Assembly (NCBI RefSeq): GCF_001641615.1 | Contig: NZ_LRRU01000023.1 | Location: forward strand, 124,001-188,000 | DNA from: Pseudoalteromonas gelatinilytica | Lineage (GTDB): Bacteria > Pseudomonadota > Gammaproteobacteria > Enterobacterales > Alteromonadaceae | Direction: 5' to 3' | Length of the DNA: 64,000 bases | In this document: piece after piece, positions 43,583 to 51,429 of the stretch | How the letters are laid out: each line of letters starts with the position of its first letter | How positions within the stretch are numbered: the stretch's first letter is position 1 | Made by a program: the position numbers and the translations under genes | The notes under the pieces: generated by a model | Seen by the model: the letters and a program-made list of their open reading frames with translations, nothing else | The model's database searches: none | What the model was told of the DNA's origin: nothing

Positions 43583-44971
43583 TTAGTGACTGACTTTACC
43601 CAGTGCTTTTAAAACATCACGGGTAAAGTCATGTTCACTAAAGCCTTTAAGTCCTGCAAGGTCGTACCCTCGCCTAACAATCACTAACTGCTCGCTTGGA
43701 ATAATAACCAAATATTGACCACGGTTGCCTCGCGCTGCGATGGTGTCGTTTGGTAATTCAGGGAAACGTTCGTTATAAAGCCACCACTGTGCGCCATACC
43801 CTGGTGCTGTTTCTGGGGGTTGAGCTGGGGCAGGTTTACTAATATAACTTAACCAGTCTTTTGGTAATATTTGCTCCCCTTGCCAGCGGCCATTATTGAG
43901 GTGTAATAGCCCTAAGCGAGCAAGATCCCTTGAGGTAGTCCACACTTGCGATGACAAAATAAAGTCACTTTGCCAATCTGACTCTAAAAATGTGTGCTGC
44001 ATACCGATTTTATCGAGTAAATTGTCATACGGATAACGCAAATAGCTCGCCTCATCGTTGAACGTTTCTCGTAAGGCACGTAGCGCTAACATGGTGTCAT
44101 TATTGGCGTATTTCCAGCGGCTACCTGGCTTTACTTCTAATGCGGTATGCGTTGCAGTATCAGACACTAAACCGCCGCCCATATACACACGGTCTGTCCG
44201 GTTGCCCGCTTTATTACTGTCTAAGCCTGATGCCATGTGAAGCAAATTTTCAAGGGTAATTTCGCCACGAGGGTCAAGCGGGTGAGACCAGCTTTCAAGC
44301 CCCGCAGGCTTTGTAACATCAAGTCGTTTTTGTGCTACCGCCACACCAATGATGCTCGCGCCAATACTTTTTGCAACAGACCAAGTACGCTGTGCGGTTT
44401 CTGGGGTAAAGCCTGCTTTATATTGCTCTGCTAAAATCGCCTCAGGGCTTGCTATTAAAATTGCTGAAGTGCGTGCGCCTTCACCATAATGACGAGTAAA
44501 AGCCTGAGCAATAACCTCATCAAGCGCCTTATTACCCGTTGCTTTATTAACACCATTTAACGTTTGCCAAGGCTTACCATCATCCTTTTGGTAGGCTAAA
44601 TTTTCTTTAAACGGTGCTTGCACGAGTGTTGCAGCTTTAAGGCTTGCCCCTACGGGTAAATCAACACAGCCTAAACGAGGACGCCACACCGATATGCGCT
44701 GTTTATCTTTATCGTAATCAACAATGACTCGCTTGTGCTCAGTATCAATGTTCGCTTGCATTGTTTTTACGGTGTCTGCGATTAAAGGGTAAATACCGGT
44801 AAGTTCATCAATATCGATTTGATCTTTGCTTTTACCAGCGTTAAACGTGGCACTACAGGTAAAATTGGCGACGTACCCAGCGGCATAGGCTTTTAAGGTT
44901 GTATCTGTTTCTTCGCTACAAACAAAAAAGCTGGTGCACAACAACGTACTTAGGAAGGTTATTCTTTTCAT
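43583..44971 (-). CDS. Exported serine hydrolase of the class C beta-lactamase family
   Basis: The 462-residue precursor has a signal peptide (MKRITFLSTLLCTSFFVCS). The beta-lactamase/transpeptidase-like fold is shown by the nucleophile S-x-x-K in WSVAKSIGAS, YxN in KYANND, and a late GNRGQYLVIIPSEQL in the position of the KTG box. Many such proteins are esterases or peptidases, not antibiotic-resistance enzymes. It converges on the beta-galactosidase gene and is transcribed alone after the terminator at 45086-45113. Confidence 0.87.
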   Translation of the reverse strand: MKRITFLSTLLCTSFFVCSEETDTTLKAYAAGYVANFTCSATFNAGKSKDQIDIDELTGIYPLIADTVKTMQANIDTEHKRVIVDYDKDKQRISVWRPRLGCVDLPVGASLKAATLVQAPFKENLAYQKDDGKPWQTLNGVNKATGNKALDEVIAQAFTRHYGEGARTSAILIASPEAILAEQYKAGFTPETAQRTWSVAKSIGASIIGVAVAQKRLDVTKPAGLESWSHPLDPRGEITLENLLHMASGLDSNKAGNRTDRVYMGGGLVSDTATHTALEVKPGSRWKYANNDTMLALRALRETFNDEASYLRYPYDNLLDKIGMQHTFLESDWQSDFILSSQVWTTSRDLARLGLLHLNNGRWQGEQILPKDWLSYISKPAPAQPPETAPGYGAQWWLYNERFPELPNDTIAARGNRGQYLVIIPSEQLVIVRRGYDLAGLKGFSEHDFTRDVLKALGKVSH

Positions 44972-45085
44972 TATTACTCCTTGGGGGCCAAAGAGTTTAA
45001 ATTAGCAAAAGAAAAAAATAATGATATGTTTTTACGTCAGTATTCGCTCTGTAAGCGACAAATCACCGAATAAAAAAGGGACAAC

Positions 45086-45113
45086 AAAAAACGCCATACT
45101 GGGTATGGCGTTT
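45086..45113 (-). terminator. Terminator of the cupin-dehydrogenase operon
   Basis: AAACGCCATAC (45089-45099) pairs with GTATGGCGTTT (45103-45113) across TGG. The minus strand continues into a T-run (complement of 45086-45091). It lies 24 bases after the dehydrogenase stop. Confidence 0.92.
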
Positions 45114-45136
45114 GGCTTACTCAATCTAAAAATTAT

Positions 45137-46318
45137 TTAAAATGTTGAGGCATCAATGACATAACGATAGCGCGCTTTTTTATCCACCACGCTTTGCCAT
45201 GCATTATTGATTTCAGAGGCTTTGATTAACTGGGTTGCTGGCAGAATATTATTCTTAGCACAGTAATCAACAACGTCTTGCGTTTCTTGCATATCACCAA
45301 TTAACGAAGCATTAAAGTTTACGCGGCTTGCAGCCAATGCTAATGCATTCATGTTTAATGAAAATTCTTCTGGCATCCCCACTTGGGTGTAGGTGCCAAA
45401 TGGTTTTACTAATGAAGCATATTTAGCGACATCATATTTCACTGGCAAGGTATTAATTAAATAATCAAGCTGTGACTTATGTTCGTTGTAAGCGTCTTCA
45501 CCGTCCACAACAACCACTTTAGCGCCAAAGGCTTTAATATCGGCTACTTTGTCTTTAGAGCTAGTGAACGCGTAGACATCAGCACCTTGCGACACAGCTA
45601 ATTTAACAGCTAAGTGTCCAAGCCCACCAATACCAACAACACCTACTTTATCGCCTTTTTTCAAGTTGAATTTAAGCAGCGGAGAATACGTTGTAATGCC
45701 GGCACATAATAAAGGAGCAGCATGCTCTAAGCTCATGTTTTCAGGAATATGCACTGCAAAATGATCGCGAACAACAATGTTATTCGAGTAACCACCTTGT
45801 GTGATACCCGTCGGTGAGCGCTCATCAGGGTAGCCATAAGTGAATTTTGTTTCTGGGCAATATTGCTCGCCTTGATCTTTACAGCTATTGCAGTCAAGAC
45901 AGCTATCAACCATACAACCTACACCAGCACGGTCGCCCACTTTAAACTTAGTCACATTCTTACCGACCGCAGTTACGATACCTGCAACTTCATGACCCGG
46001 TACTTGAGGGTATTGCTGTGCGCCCCAATGGCCTTTCATCTGATGAATATCTGAGTGGCAAATACTGGCGAATTTAATTTCGATTAAAATATCGTTATCA
46101 CCAACTGGGCGTCTTTCAAACTCCCATGGTTTTAGTAAGCCTGAATTATCAAAAGCCGCATAGCCTCGAGATTTTATATTGCCATTTGCAAGCTGCTCAG
46201 ATGATGCTGCAAACGAAGGCGCCGCAAAGCCACCTAATAACAGGCCTGCGCCTAAAGCTGAACTCGTTTTAATAAAATTACGACGTGATAAGTCTTGCGT
46301 TTCATGTTTGTCACACAT
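45137..46318 (-). CDS. Zinc-dependent alcohol dehydrogenase with a Tat signal
   Basis: The 393-residue protein starts with a twin-arginine signal (SRRNFIKTSSALGAGLLLGG, residues about 11-30) before a full medium-chain dehydrogenase. Catalytic zinc ligands are in FASICHSDIHQMKG and PGHEVAGIV; the structural zinc cysteines are in CMVDSCLDCNSCKDQGEQYC; the cofactor loop is GVVGIGGLGHLAVKLA. It resembles YahK/cinnamyl alcohol dehydrogenases. An NAD(P)-binding enzyme exported by Tat is unusual, since these cofactors are not free in the periplasm. It follows the cupin gene by 11 bases. Confidence 0.9.
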   Translation of the reverse strand: MCDKHETQDLSRRNFIKTSSALGAGLLLGGFAAPSFAASSEQLANGNIKSRGYAAFDNSGLLKPWEFERRPVGDNDILIEIKFASICHSDIHQMKGHWGAQQYPQVPGHEVAGIVTAVGKNVTKFKVGDRAGVGCMVDSCLDCNSCKDQGEQYCPETKFTYGYPDERSPTGITQGGYSNNIVVRDHFAVHIPENMSLEHAAPLLCAGITTYSPLLKFNLKKGDKVGVVGIGGLGHLAVKLAVSQGADVYAFTSSKDKVADIKAFGAKVVVVDGEDAYNEHKSQLDYLINTLPVKYDVAKYASLVKPFGTYTQVGMPEEFSLNMNALALAASRVNFNASLIGDMQETQDVVDYCAKNNILPATQLIKASEINNAWQSVVDKKARYRYVIDASTF

Positions 46319-46329
46319 TCCAATGTACC

Positions 46330-46752
46330 TTATGCTAAATAATCTTCATCAGAAACAGCTTCGAACCAATCAACAGGTTTACCATCCAGTGCTTCTTGAA
46401 TTGCTACGTGCTTCATTGCACTATCAGCTGTTGCACCATGCCAGTGCCTTTTTCCGCAGTTACACCAAATTAAATCACCTGGATTGATGACTGTTTTCTC
46501 ACCACCCTCGCACTGTGTCCAACCTTGACCTTCTGTAACTAATAAAACTTGGCCGAGTGGATGAGAATGCCAATTGGTGCGAGCACCTTTTGAAAACTCC
46601 ACCACAGCAACACCAACGCGTGCAGGTGCAGGGGCATTAAATAAAGTACTAATTTGCACTTTACCTGTGAAACATTCGGCTGGCCCTGCAATTGGATCTT
46701 GAGAACCTGACTTAATCACTTGCATATCGTTTGTTTGCGCTGAATCACTCAT
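46330..46752 (-). CDS. Cytoplasmic cupin, hydroxynitrile-lyase-like
   Basis: The 140-residue cupin lacks a signal peptide. Metal ligands are in NWHSHPLGQVLLVTEGQG and KRHWHGATADSAMKH. It is clearly related to the exported cupin at 39292; both contain FTGKV near the N-terminus and end in DWxE...YL. It is first in an operon with the Tat-signal alcohol dehydrogenase. Relatives include hydroxynitrile lyases, but a stress or detoxification role with the dehydrogenase is equally possible. AGGAG lies close upstream of the ATG. Confidence 0.88.
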   Translation of the reverse strand: MSDSAQTNDMQVIKSGSQDPIAGPAECFTGKVQISTLFNAPAPARVGVAVVEFSKGARTNWHSHPLGQVLLVTEGQGWTQCEGGEKTVINPGDLIWCNCGKRHWHGATADSAMKHVAIQEALDGKPVDWFEAVSDEDYLA

Positions 46753-46937
46753 GTGTTTCTCCTTGGCTTGCTTAGGTTATGGTCTACTATTTCAGTCTAA
46801 AGCATCGCGAAAAACCATAAATGCCTGAAGCTCGCGCATTCTTGCCTATTTGTGTAAAGAATTTTTAAACCCTTTAAACCTTTTTATCAGCACCTGCGAC
46901 TAAGCTAATAACACCACACATTTGAAAGGGAAGAACC

Positions 46938-47675
46938 ATGTTAAGTACAGTAAAAACACTCTCACTCATTGCCGCAGGCTTATTATCAGCACAGACATTT
47001 GCTTGGGGTGAAATGCCTCTACAAGCAACTAAAAACCTAACGCTAGATGCAGCATCATTAAGTGCTTTAAAAGTAGAGGCAGGCTCAGGTTTTTTACACA
47101 TTACCGGTAGTGACAGTGATCAAGTGACCGTTAAAGCCGAGATTTATCAAGAAAAGCCACATGATGAGTATTGCTTAACGCTTGAAGCTAAAGATAAGCG
47201 TGCTGCGCTAAGTGCAGGCCAATGTGAATATCAAAACAACAAACAAACTCGCATTGATTTAACTGTTTCGATCCCTCGTTCATTTAATGTTGATGTGCAC
47301 GATGGGTCGGGTGAAATTATTATCAGCAAAGTCGCTAATACAGTGATCAACGATGGTTCAGGGTCGATTACAGCGAATGACATTACAGGCACATTAGAAA
47401 TCAATGATGGTTCGGGTAGCATTGATGTCCGTAATGTAAGCCATGATATTAAAATTCATGACGGCTCTGGCAATATTAATGTTGCTAAAGCACAGGGCAA
47501 TATTGAAGTACACGATGGCTCAGGCGGTATCGACTTAAATGATATTTCGGGTGATGTTGTCGTTTCAGATGGTTCGGGCAGCATTCGCGTTGATACCGCA
47601 GCAAACTTTGAGTTACTAAGTGATGGTTCTGGCTCAGTAAAAGTGACCAACATTGCTGGTAAAACTAAGATTTAA
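46938..47675 (+). CDS. Exported repeat protein with seven DGSG repeats (DUF4097/DUF2807-like)
   Basis: The 245-residue precursor has a signal peptide (ending SAQTFA). Residues up to about 115 form an irregular beta domain (LKVEAGSGFLHITGSDSD), and from residue 121 to the end seven repeats of about 18 residues follow, each starting (H/N/S)DGSG(S/E/N/G)I. Such repeats fold as a right-handed beta solenoid in DUF4097 and related auto-transporter-like head domains. It is probably periplasmic or on the outer surface. Function is not known. It diverges from the cupin-dehydrogenase operon. Confidence 0.85.
   Translation: MLSTVKTLSLIAAGLLSAQTFAWGEMPLQATKNLTLDAASLSALKVEAGSGFLHITGSDSDQVTVKAEIYQEKPHDEYCLTLEAKDKRAALSAGQCEYQNNKQTRIDLTVSIPRSFNVDVHDGSGEIIISKVANTVINDGSGSITANDITGTLEINDGSGSIDVRNVSHDIKIHDGSGNINVAKAQGNIEVHDGSGGIDLNDISGDVVVSDGSGSIRVDTAANFELLSDGSGSVKVTNIAGKTKI
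47298..47672 (+). repeat. Seven tandem 54-base coding repeats (DGSG)
   Basis: The repeat unit is 54 bases (one copy 51), with the codons for Asp-Gly-Ser-Gly spelled GA(T)GG(T/C/G)TC(A/G/T)GG(G/T/C) in varied forms. The codon variation shows that the repeats are old or selected at protein level, not recent duplications. Confidence 0.9.
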
Positions 47676-47702
47676 GCCCACGCTTCACCGTTATCAGCAA
47701 CT

Positions 47703-47730
47703 AAAATGCCTTCCTTTGCGAAGGCATTTT
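47703..47730 (+). terminator. Terminator after DGSG protein gene
   Basis: AAAATGCCTTC (47703-47713) pairs with GAAGGCATTTT (47720-47730), an 11-bp stem ending in a T-run, 27 bases after the stop. Confidence 0.9.
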
Positions 47731-47826
47731 AAATTGTAATCACCAATCTTTATTAGCATTTTTACAAGGGCTTAGGTATCCTTTAGGAAACGTTTAAGGA
47801 ACTGCTATTTAAAAGGATAGCCTGAT

Positions 47827-48339
47827 ATGAAAAAGCCACTCGCCGCCTTACTAACTGGCCTTGTTTTAACTGGTTGTACAGGACTGACAACTGAACAACA
47901 AGCGGCCATTGATAACCTAACCCCTTGCGAGAAAATCAATGCCCTATTAGGTGCTTACGACAACCGCTTTGAAGGCTTAAAACGTAGCCGTGTAAATACT
48001 AAATACATGGAAACATGGACAGCAAAATACAACCTTATTGCCGATAACTGTCAAATCACAGCGCTTGATAAAGACAATGTCACCTACCGCTGTGTAGGCA
48101 ACTATGAGCAACAACAGCAAGCTGTCGCTGATCACACCCGTGCGGTTAATTTTACCCAAGCGTGTTTAGCAGGTAATAACTGGCATCAAACACAAAAAGA
48201 GTCTGCTGAATCGTTACGCACCACGTTTGTACTTGACGAAAACAACCCTGTTATTTCAATTCACTCGGGTAAAACCCTGTCGCGGAAACAGCCTTGGTCT
48301 ACCACCCTTGAAATTGGTAAGCCAGTTGAAGGTAAGTAA
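47827..48339 (+). CDS. Lipoprotein of unknown function
   Basis: The 170-residue protein has a lipoprotein signal (MKKPLAALLTGLVLTGCTGL, lipobox LTGC at about residues 14-17). The mature part is hydrophilic and contains three further cysteines (LTPCEKI, NCQITALDK, YRCVGNY) that may form disulfides. AAAGGA lies before the ATG. No family is recognised. It is followed by a DUF1289 gene 42 bases downstream. Confidence 0.75.
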   Translation: MKKPLAALLTGLVLTGCTGLTTEQQAAIDNLTPCEKINALLGAYDNRFEGLKRSRVNTKYMETWTAKYNLIADNCQITALDKDNVTYRCVGNYEQQQQAVADHTRAVNFTQACLAGNNWHQTQKESAESLRTTFVLDENNPVISIHSGKTLSRKQPWSTTLEIGKPVEGK

Positions 48340-48381
48340 TACACTTTGGAAGGCTAATAGACATTAGCCTTCACATTAACT

Positions 48382-48567
48382 ATGACAAAATCAAAAATAC
48401 CAACCAGCCACTTTAAAACAGATTGCATCGGTCAATGTCATCGCCTAAACGGCTTTTGTACTGGCTGTGGTCGCAGTAATGATGAAATTTTTGATTGGAT
48501 CATTTTATCCGAGCAAGAAAAACAAGCGATTTTAAACACTCCCCGTCCTGACATAAAAGCGAAATAG
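48382..48567 (+). CDS. DUF1289 family small cysteine-rich protein
   Basis: The 61-residue protein has the DUF1289 pattern: C-x-x-x-C in DCIGQCHRLNG, then FCTGCGRSNDEI with C-x-x-C and Arg, followed by the W-x-x-L/S segment FDWIILSEQEKQAIL. Members probably bind a metal or iron-sulfur centre; function is not established. Confidence 0.88.
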   Translation: MTKSKIPTSHFKTDCIGQCHRLNGFCTGCGRSNDEIFDWIILSEQEKQAILNTPRPDIKAK

Positions 48568-48631
48568 TTCTGACACCCAAGCGTCATTAAAGCTTGTTAG
48601 CCTGATTAAAACTGACCATCAGGTAACGATA

Positions 48632-49426
48632 ATGACCGCTATTTTTGTAATCAACTTAGCAAGCTCTACTGAACGATTAAACCGTGTAAGCCATGAGCTC
48701 AACGCACAAAATTTGGCATTTGAACGCCTTGATGCAATTGATGGCAGGACACTGTCGGATTCAGCGATTGCCCAGTATTACAGTGCTGATTTAAACCTGA
48801 AAAAATATCATAAGCCCTTGAGTAAGGGTGAAATTGGCTGCTACCTGAGTCACAGAAAAGCATGGCAAACTATTGTCGATAGGCAGTTAGAATACGCGAT
48901 TATTTTAGAAGATGACTTTGTTCTCGACCGCTCAATTCACAGTGCAATTGAAAACATAAATACTTTGAAACAGCCTTGGCAACTAATAAAGTTGGCAGCT
49001 TATAAAGACCGTAATCGCGACATTGCTTTTACAAAACCCCTTGCTGATGAGCAACATTTAGTTATTCATAAAAAGCTTATGTCTGGCTGCTGTGCAACGG
49101 CTGTTAGTTTGGCCGGAGCAAAAGCGCTATTAAAAGCCACTGCCACATTTGGCCGCCCCGTAGACTGCGATTTACAGCACGTTTGGGAAACTGGCGTATA
49201 TGGATACTCTTTACTGCCCTACCCGGTATCACAACCCGATAATTCACAAAGCGATATTCGTGATAGATCAAGCAAAGTTAAAAAGTCGTTTTGGCGACGT
49301 AAAAAGCAGCAACTTCACAGTGCACTATTAAACGCACAATACACAAAGCAGTTTGTAAAAGCGCAGCAAACACCGAACAAAAAGAAAGGAGCCGCAGCTC
49401 CTCTCTTACCAATCAAAAATCATTAA
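48632..49426 (+). CDS. Glycosyltransferase family 25 (LPS/lipooligosaccharide type)
   Basis: The 264-residue protein begins AIFVINLASSTERLNRVSHE and contains FERLDAIDGR, LSKGEIGCYLSHRKAW and the acidic donor-binding motif YAIILEDDFVLD, all typical of GT25 (LgtB/LpsA) beta-galactosyl or glucosyl transferases acting on lipopolysaccharide. The C-terminal part is basic. No LPS cluster surrounds it, so it is an isolated decorator of outer core or another glycan. It converges on the M61 peptidase gene. Confidence 0.9.
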   Translation: MTAIFVINLASSTERLNRVSHELNAQNLAFERLDAIDGRTLSDSAIAQYYSADLNLKKYHKPLSKGEIGCYLSHRKAWQTIVDRQLEYAIILEDDFVLDRSIHSAIENINTLKQPWQLIKLAAYKDRNRDIAFTKPLADEQHLVIHKKLMSGCCATAVSLAGAKALLKATATFGRPVDCDLQHVWETGVYGYSLLPYPVSQPDNSQSDIRDRSSKVKKSFWRRKKQQLHSALLNAQYTKQFVKAQQTPNKKKGAAAPLLPIKNH

Positions 49427-49446
49427 CGAGTTATTTTGCTTGGCTG

Positions 49447-51228
49447 TTATTTAGCTTGATTTGGGTGGTCAACACCCATCCATGCTTTAAACAATGCCAT
49501 TTGAGCTGGTGTTGCATCTTTTAATGCTTTGACCTTTTTCTCTTTATCAAAATCTTCGCTCAGTGTCAGTGTCGTGCTTTGAAGTGCATCACGTCTAATG
49601 AAATCAACAGTGACTGTGTCGCCTGCTTTGAATGTTTCAAGGCTGGCTGTTAAATCTTTACCCACATGCTTTTTGTTGAACGCGACAATTTTATCATCTG
49701 TCGTTAAGCCCGCTTGCCATGCAGCGCCACCACGACGAACATGAGTCAGAGTTAGTAACTCACCGCTATCTTTTGCCATAGAATCAATACTCGGTACTGA
49801 TTTTGCGCCTTCTGGGCGAGTTAAACCTAAACCGACTTTTGCAAGTAGCGAATCAAAGTCGATAGCAGCTGGCTCATCCACATTCGCTTGCCACCAAGCA
49901 CTGTAATCGCGACCTGTTAGCTCTTTTAAAATCGCTTTTACATCATCAGGGGTAAAGCCATCTGGTAAACGATGCTTGTTGTAAAGTGCACGGTGAACAT
50001 CGCGGTAACTGATTTTGCCATCGCTTTTTTCTAGCAAATCAATATCAAGTGCCATTGAGATCAATGAACCTTCTAAATAGATATTGGTGCTGTAGTTACG
50101 AGCGTGGTCGCCGCCTTGGTTGATCCACTTATCAAAGCTTGTTTCGGTTGCACTTTGCACTTCACGACCTGGTGTTTGTAAGTGACGATTAATCGTTTTT
50201 GTTAACGTACCAAAGAACTCATCCGTTGTTTCAATACCCGAGCGCACCATTAAGTGATCTTCAAAGTAGCTGGTTGAGCCCTCTGCAATCCATAATGTTT
50301 TTGCGTAGTTAATATTGGTGTAGTCGTACGGTGCAATACCTTTAGGACGGTACGCTTTCACGTTCCACGTATGAATAAATTCGTGTGCTGCGGTGCTGAT
50401 AAACGCAAGGTAATCTTTGCGAGAACCAAAACGGTCACGTGGGCGCTGGATAATTGTTGAGTTTAAATGCTCTGTGGCACCGCCGGCACCTGACGTAGCA
50501 TGAACCATAAATACATAACGCTCATACGGGTAACCATCCCAAATAACATTACCCGTAGTAACTAGCTTTTTAAGGTCGGTTAGCATTTTATCTACGTCGT
50601 AGTTGCCATCACCCCAAATAACGAGTTCGTATTCACGGCCATCAACGGTGAACTTATGTAGCTCATTGATGCCACTTTCGATTGGTGAATCGACTAAGAT
50701 ATCGTAATCAGCGGCTTTAAAGCTGTGTTTAGAACCCGCGTTTTCCATTCCCGATACTGAACGCCATGCTTTTGGTACATTTAGCTTTACGGTTACCGGG
50801 TCTTGACGGAATGATTCACTGAACATGAAAAAGCCCGATGCATCAATAAATGCATGGCTGTCATCAATGTGACGAGCACGTTTACCTAGCTCGTTTGCGT
50901 ACACTTGGTAATCCACATTAACTTGAGTTGGCTCATTTAGGTGAACACGCCAAGTGCTGTGATCAATTTTTTCCCACTTTAGTGGTTTACCGTCATCGTC
51001 TTTTGCTTCGAAAAAGCGTATGCCATTGGCAAGGTTTAAAATTTCGTAACGACCAGTTCGCCATGCAGGTAGTTTAATATCTAAATGTGCTTGAGCAGTT
51101 TGGGGAAATTCAACACTCACATTACCTAGATGATGCTCAGGCTGAGTAATAGACAGTGAGTAGTTTACATCTGCAAACGCACTGCTAGAACAGGCCGCCA
51201 AAATAGACATTGCCAAAAACTTTTTCAT
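49447..51228 (-). CDS. Exported M61 family glycyl aminopeptidase-like protein with PDZ domain
   Basis: The 593-residue precursor has a signal peptide (MKKFLAMSILAACSSSAFA). The N-terminal beta domain is followed by the M61 catalytic region with the zinc motif STAAHEFIHTWNVKAYRP and the downstream Glu in LWIAEGSTSYFEDH, and by a C-terminal PDZ domain (LTLTHVRRGGAAWQAGLTTD). The family prefers peptides with N-terminal glycine or alanine. The ATG at 51228 follows AAGAG; a frame extending 15 codons upstream adds a hydrophobic stretch without a ribosome site. Confidence 0.92.
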   Translation of the reverse strand: MKKFLAMSILAACSSSAFADVNYSLSITQPEHHLGNVSVEFPQTAQAHLDIKLPAWRTGRYEILNLANGIRFFEAKDDDGKPLKWEKIDHSTWRVHLNEPTQVNVDYQVYANELGKRARHIDDSHAFIDASGFFMFSESFRQDPVTVKLNVPKAWRSVSGMENAGSKHSFKAADYDILVDSPIESGINELHKFTVDGREYELVIWGDGNYDVDKMLTDLKKLVTTGNVIWDGYPYERYVFMVHATSGAGGATEHLNSTIIQRPRDRFGSRKDYLAFISTAAHEFIHTWNVKAYRPKGIAPYDYTNINYAKTLWIAEGSTSYFEDHLMVRSGIETTDEFFGTLTKTINRHLQTPGREVQSATETSFDKWINQGGDHARNYSTNIYLEGSLISMALDIDLLEKSDGKISYRDVHRALYNKHRLPDGFTPDDVKAILKELTGRDYSAWWQANVDEPAAIDFDSLLAKVGLGLTRPEGAKSVPSIDSMAKDSGELLTLTHVRRGGAAWQAGLTTDDKIVAFNKKHVGKDLTASLETFKAGDTVTVDFIRRDALQSTTLTLSEDFDKEKKVKALKDATPAQMALFKAWMGVDHPNQAK

Positions 51229-51429
51229 AACAACTCTTTTTATTACTATCAAAATTGCGAAATAGCCTAACAATTGCGAGAAAAAATGTGAATTAAAAAC
51301 CGATAAACTGCCATTGCAACAAGTTTGATAGACAAAATAGCTAAGTTTTTGACTTGGAACCTACATTTCGTATTAATTTGTTGTAAACTTAGCGTATAGC
51401 AATTTGAATCTTGATGGCGGTATTACTAG

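Noticed and set aside
43583..44971. A beta-lactamase resistance gene.
   Set aside because: The S-x-x-K and Y-x-N motifs fit the class C fold, but the KTG box is not clear and many such proteins are esterases or peptidases; resistance cannot be claimed.
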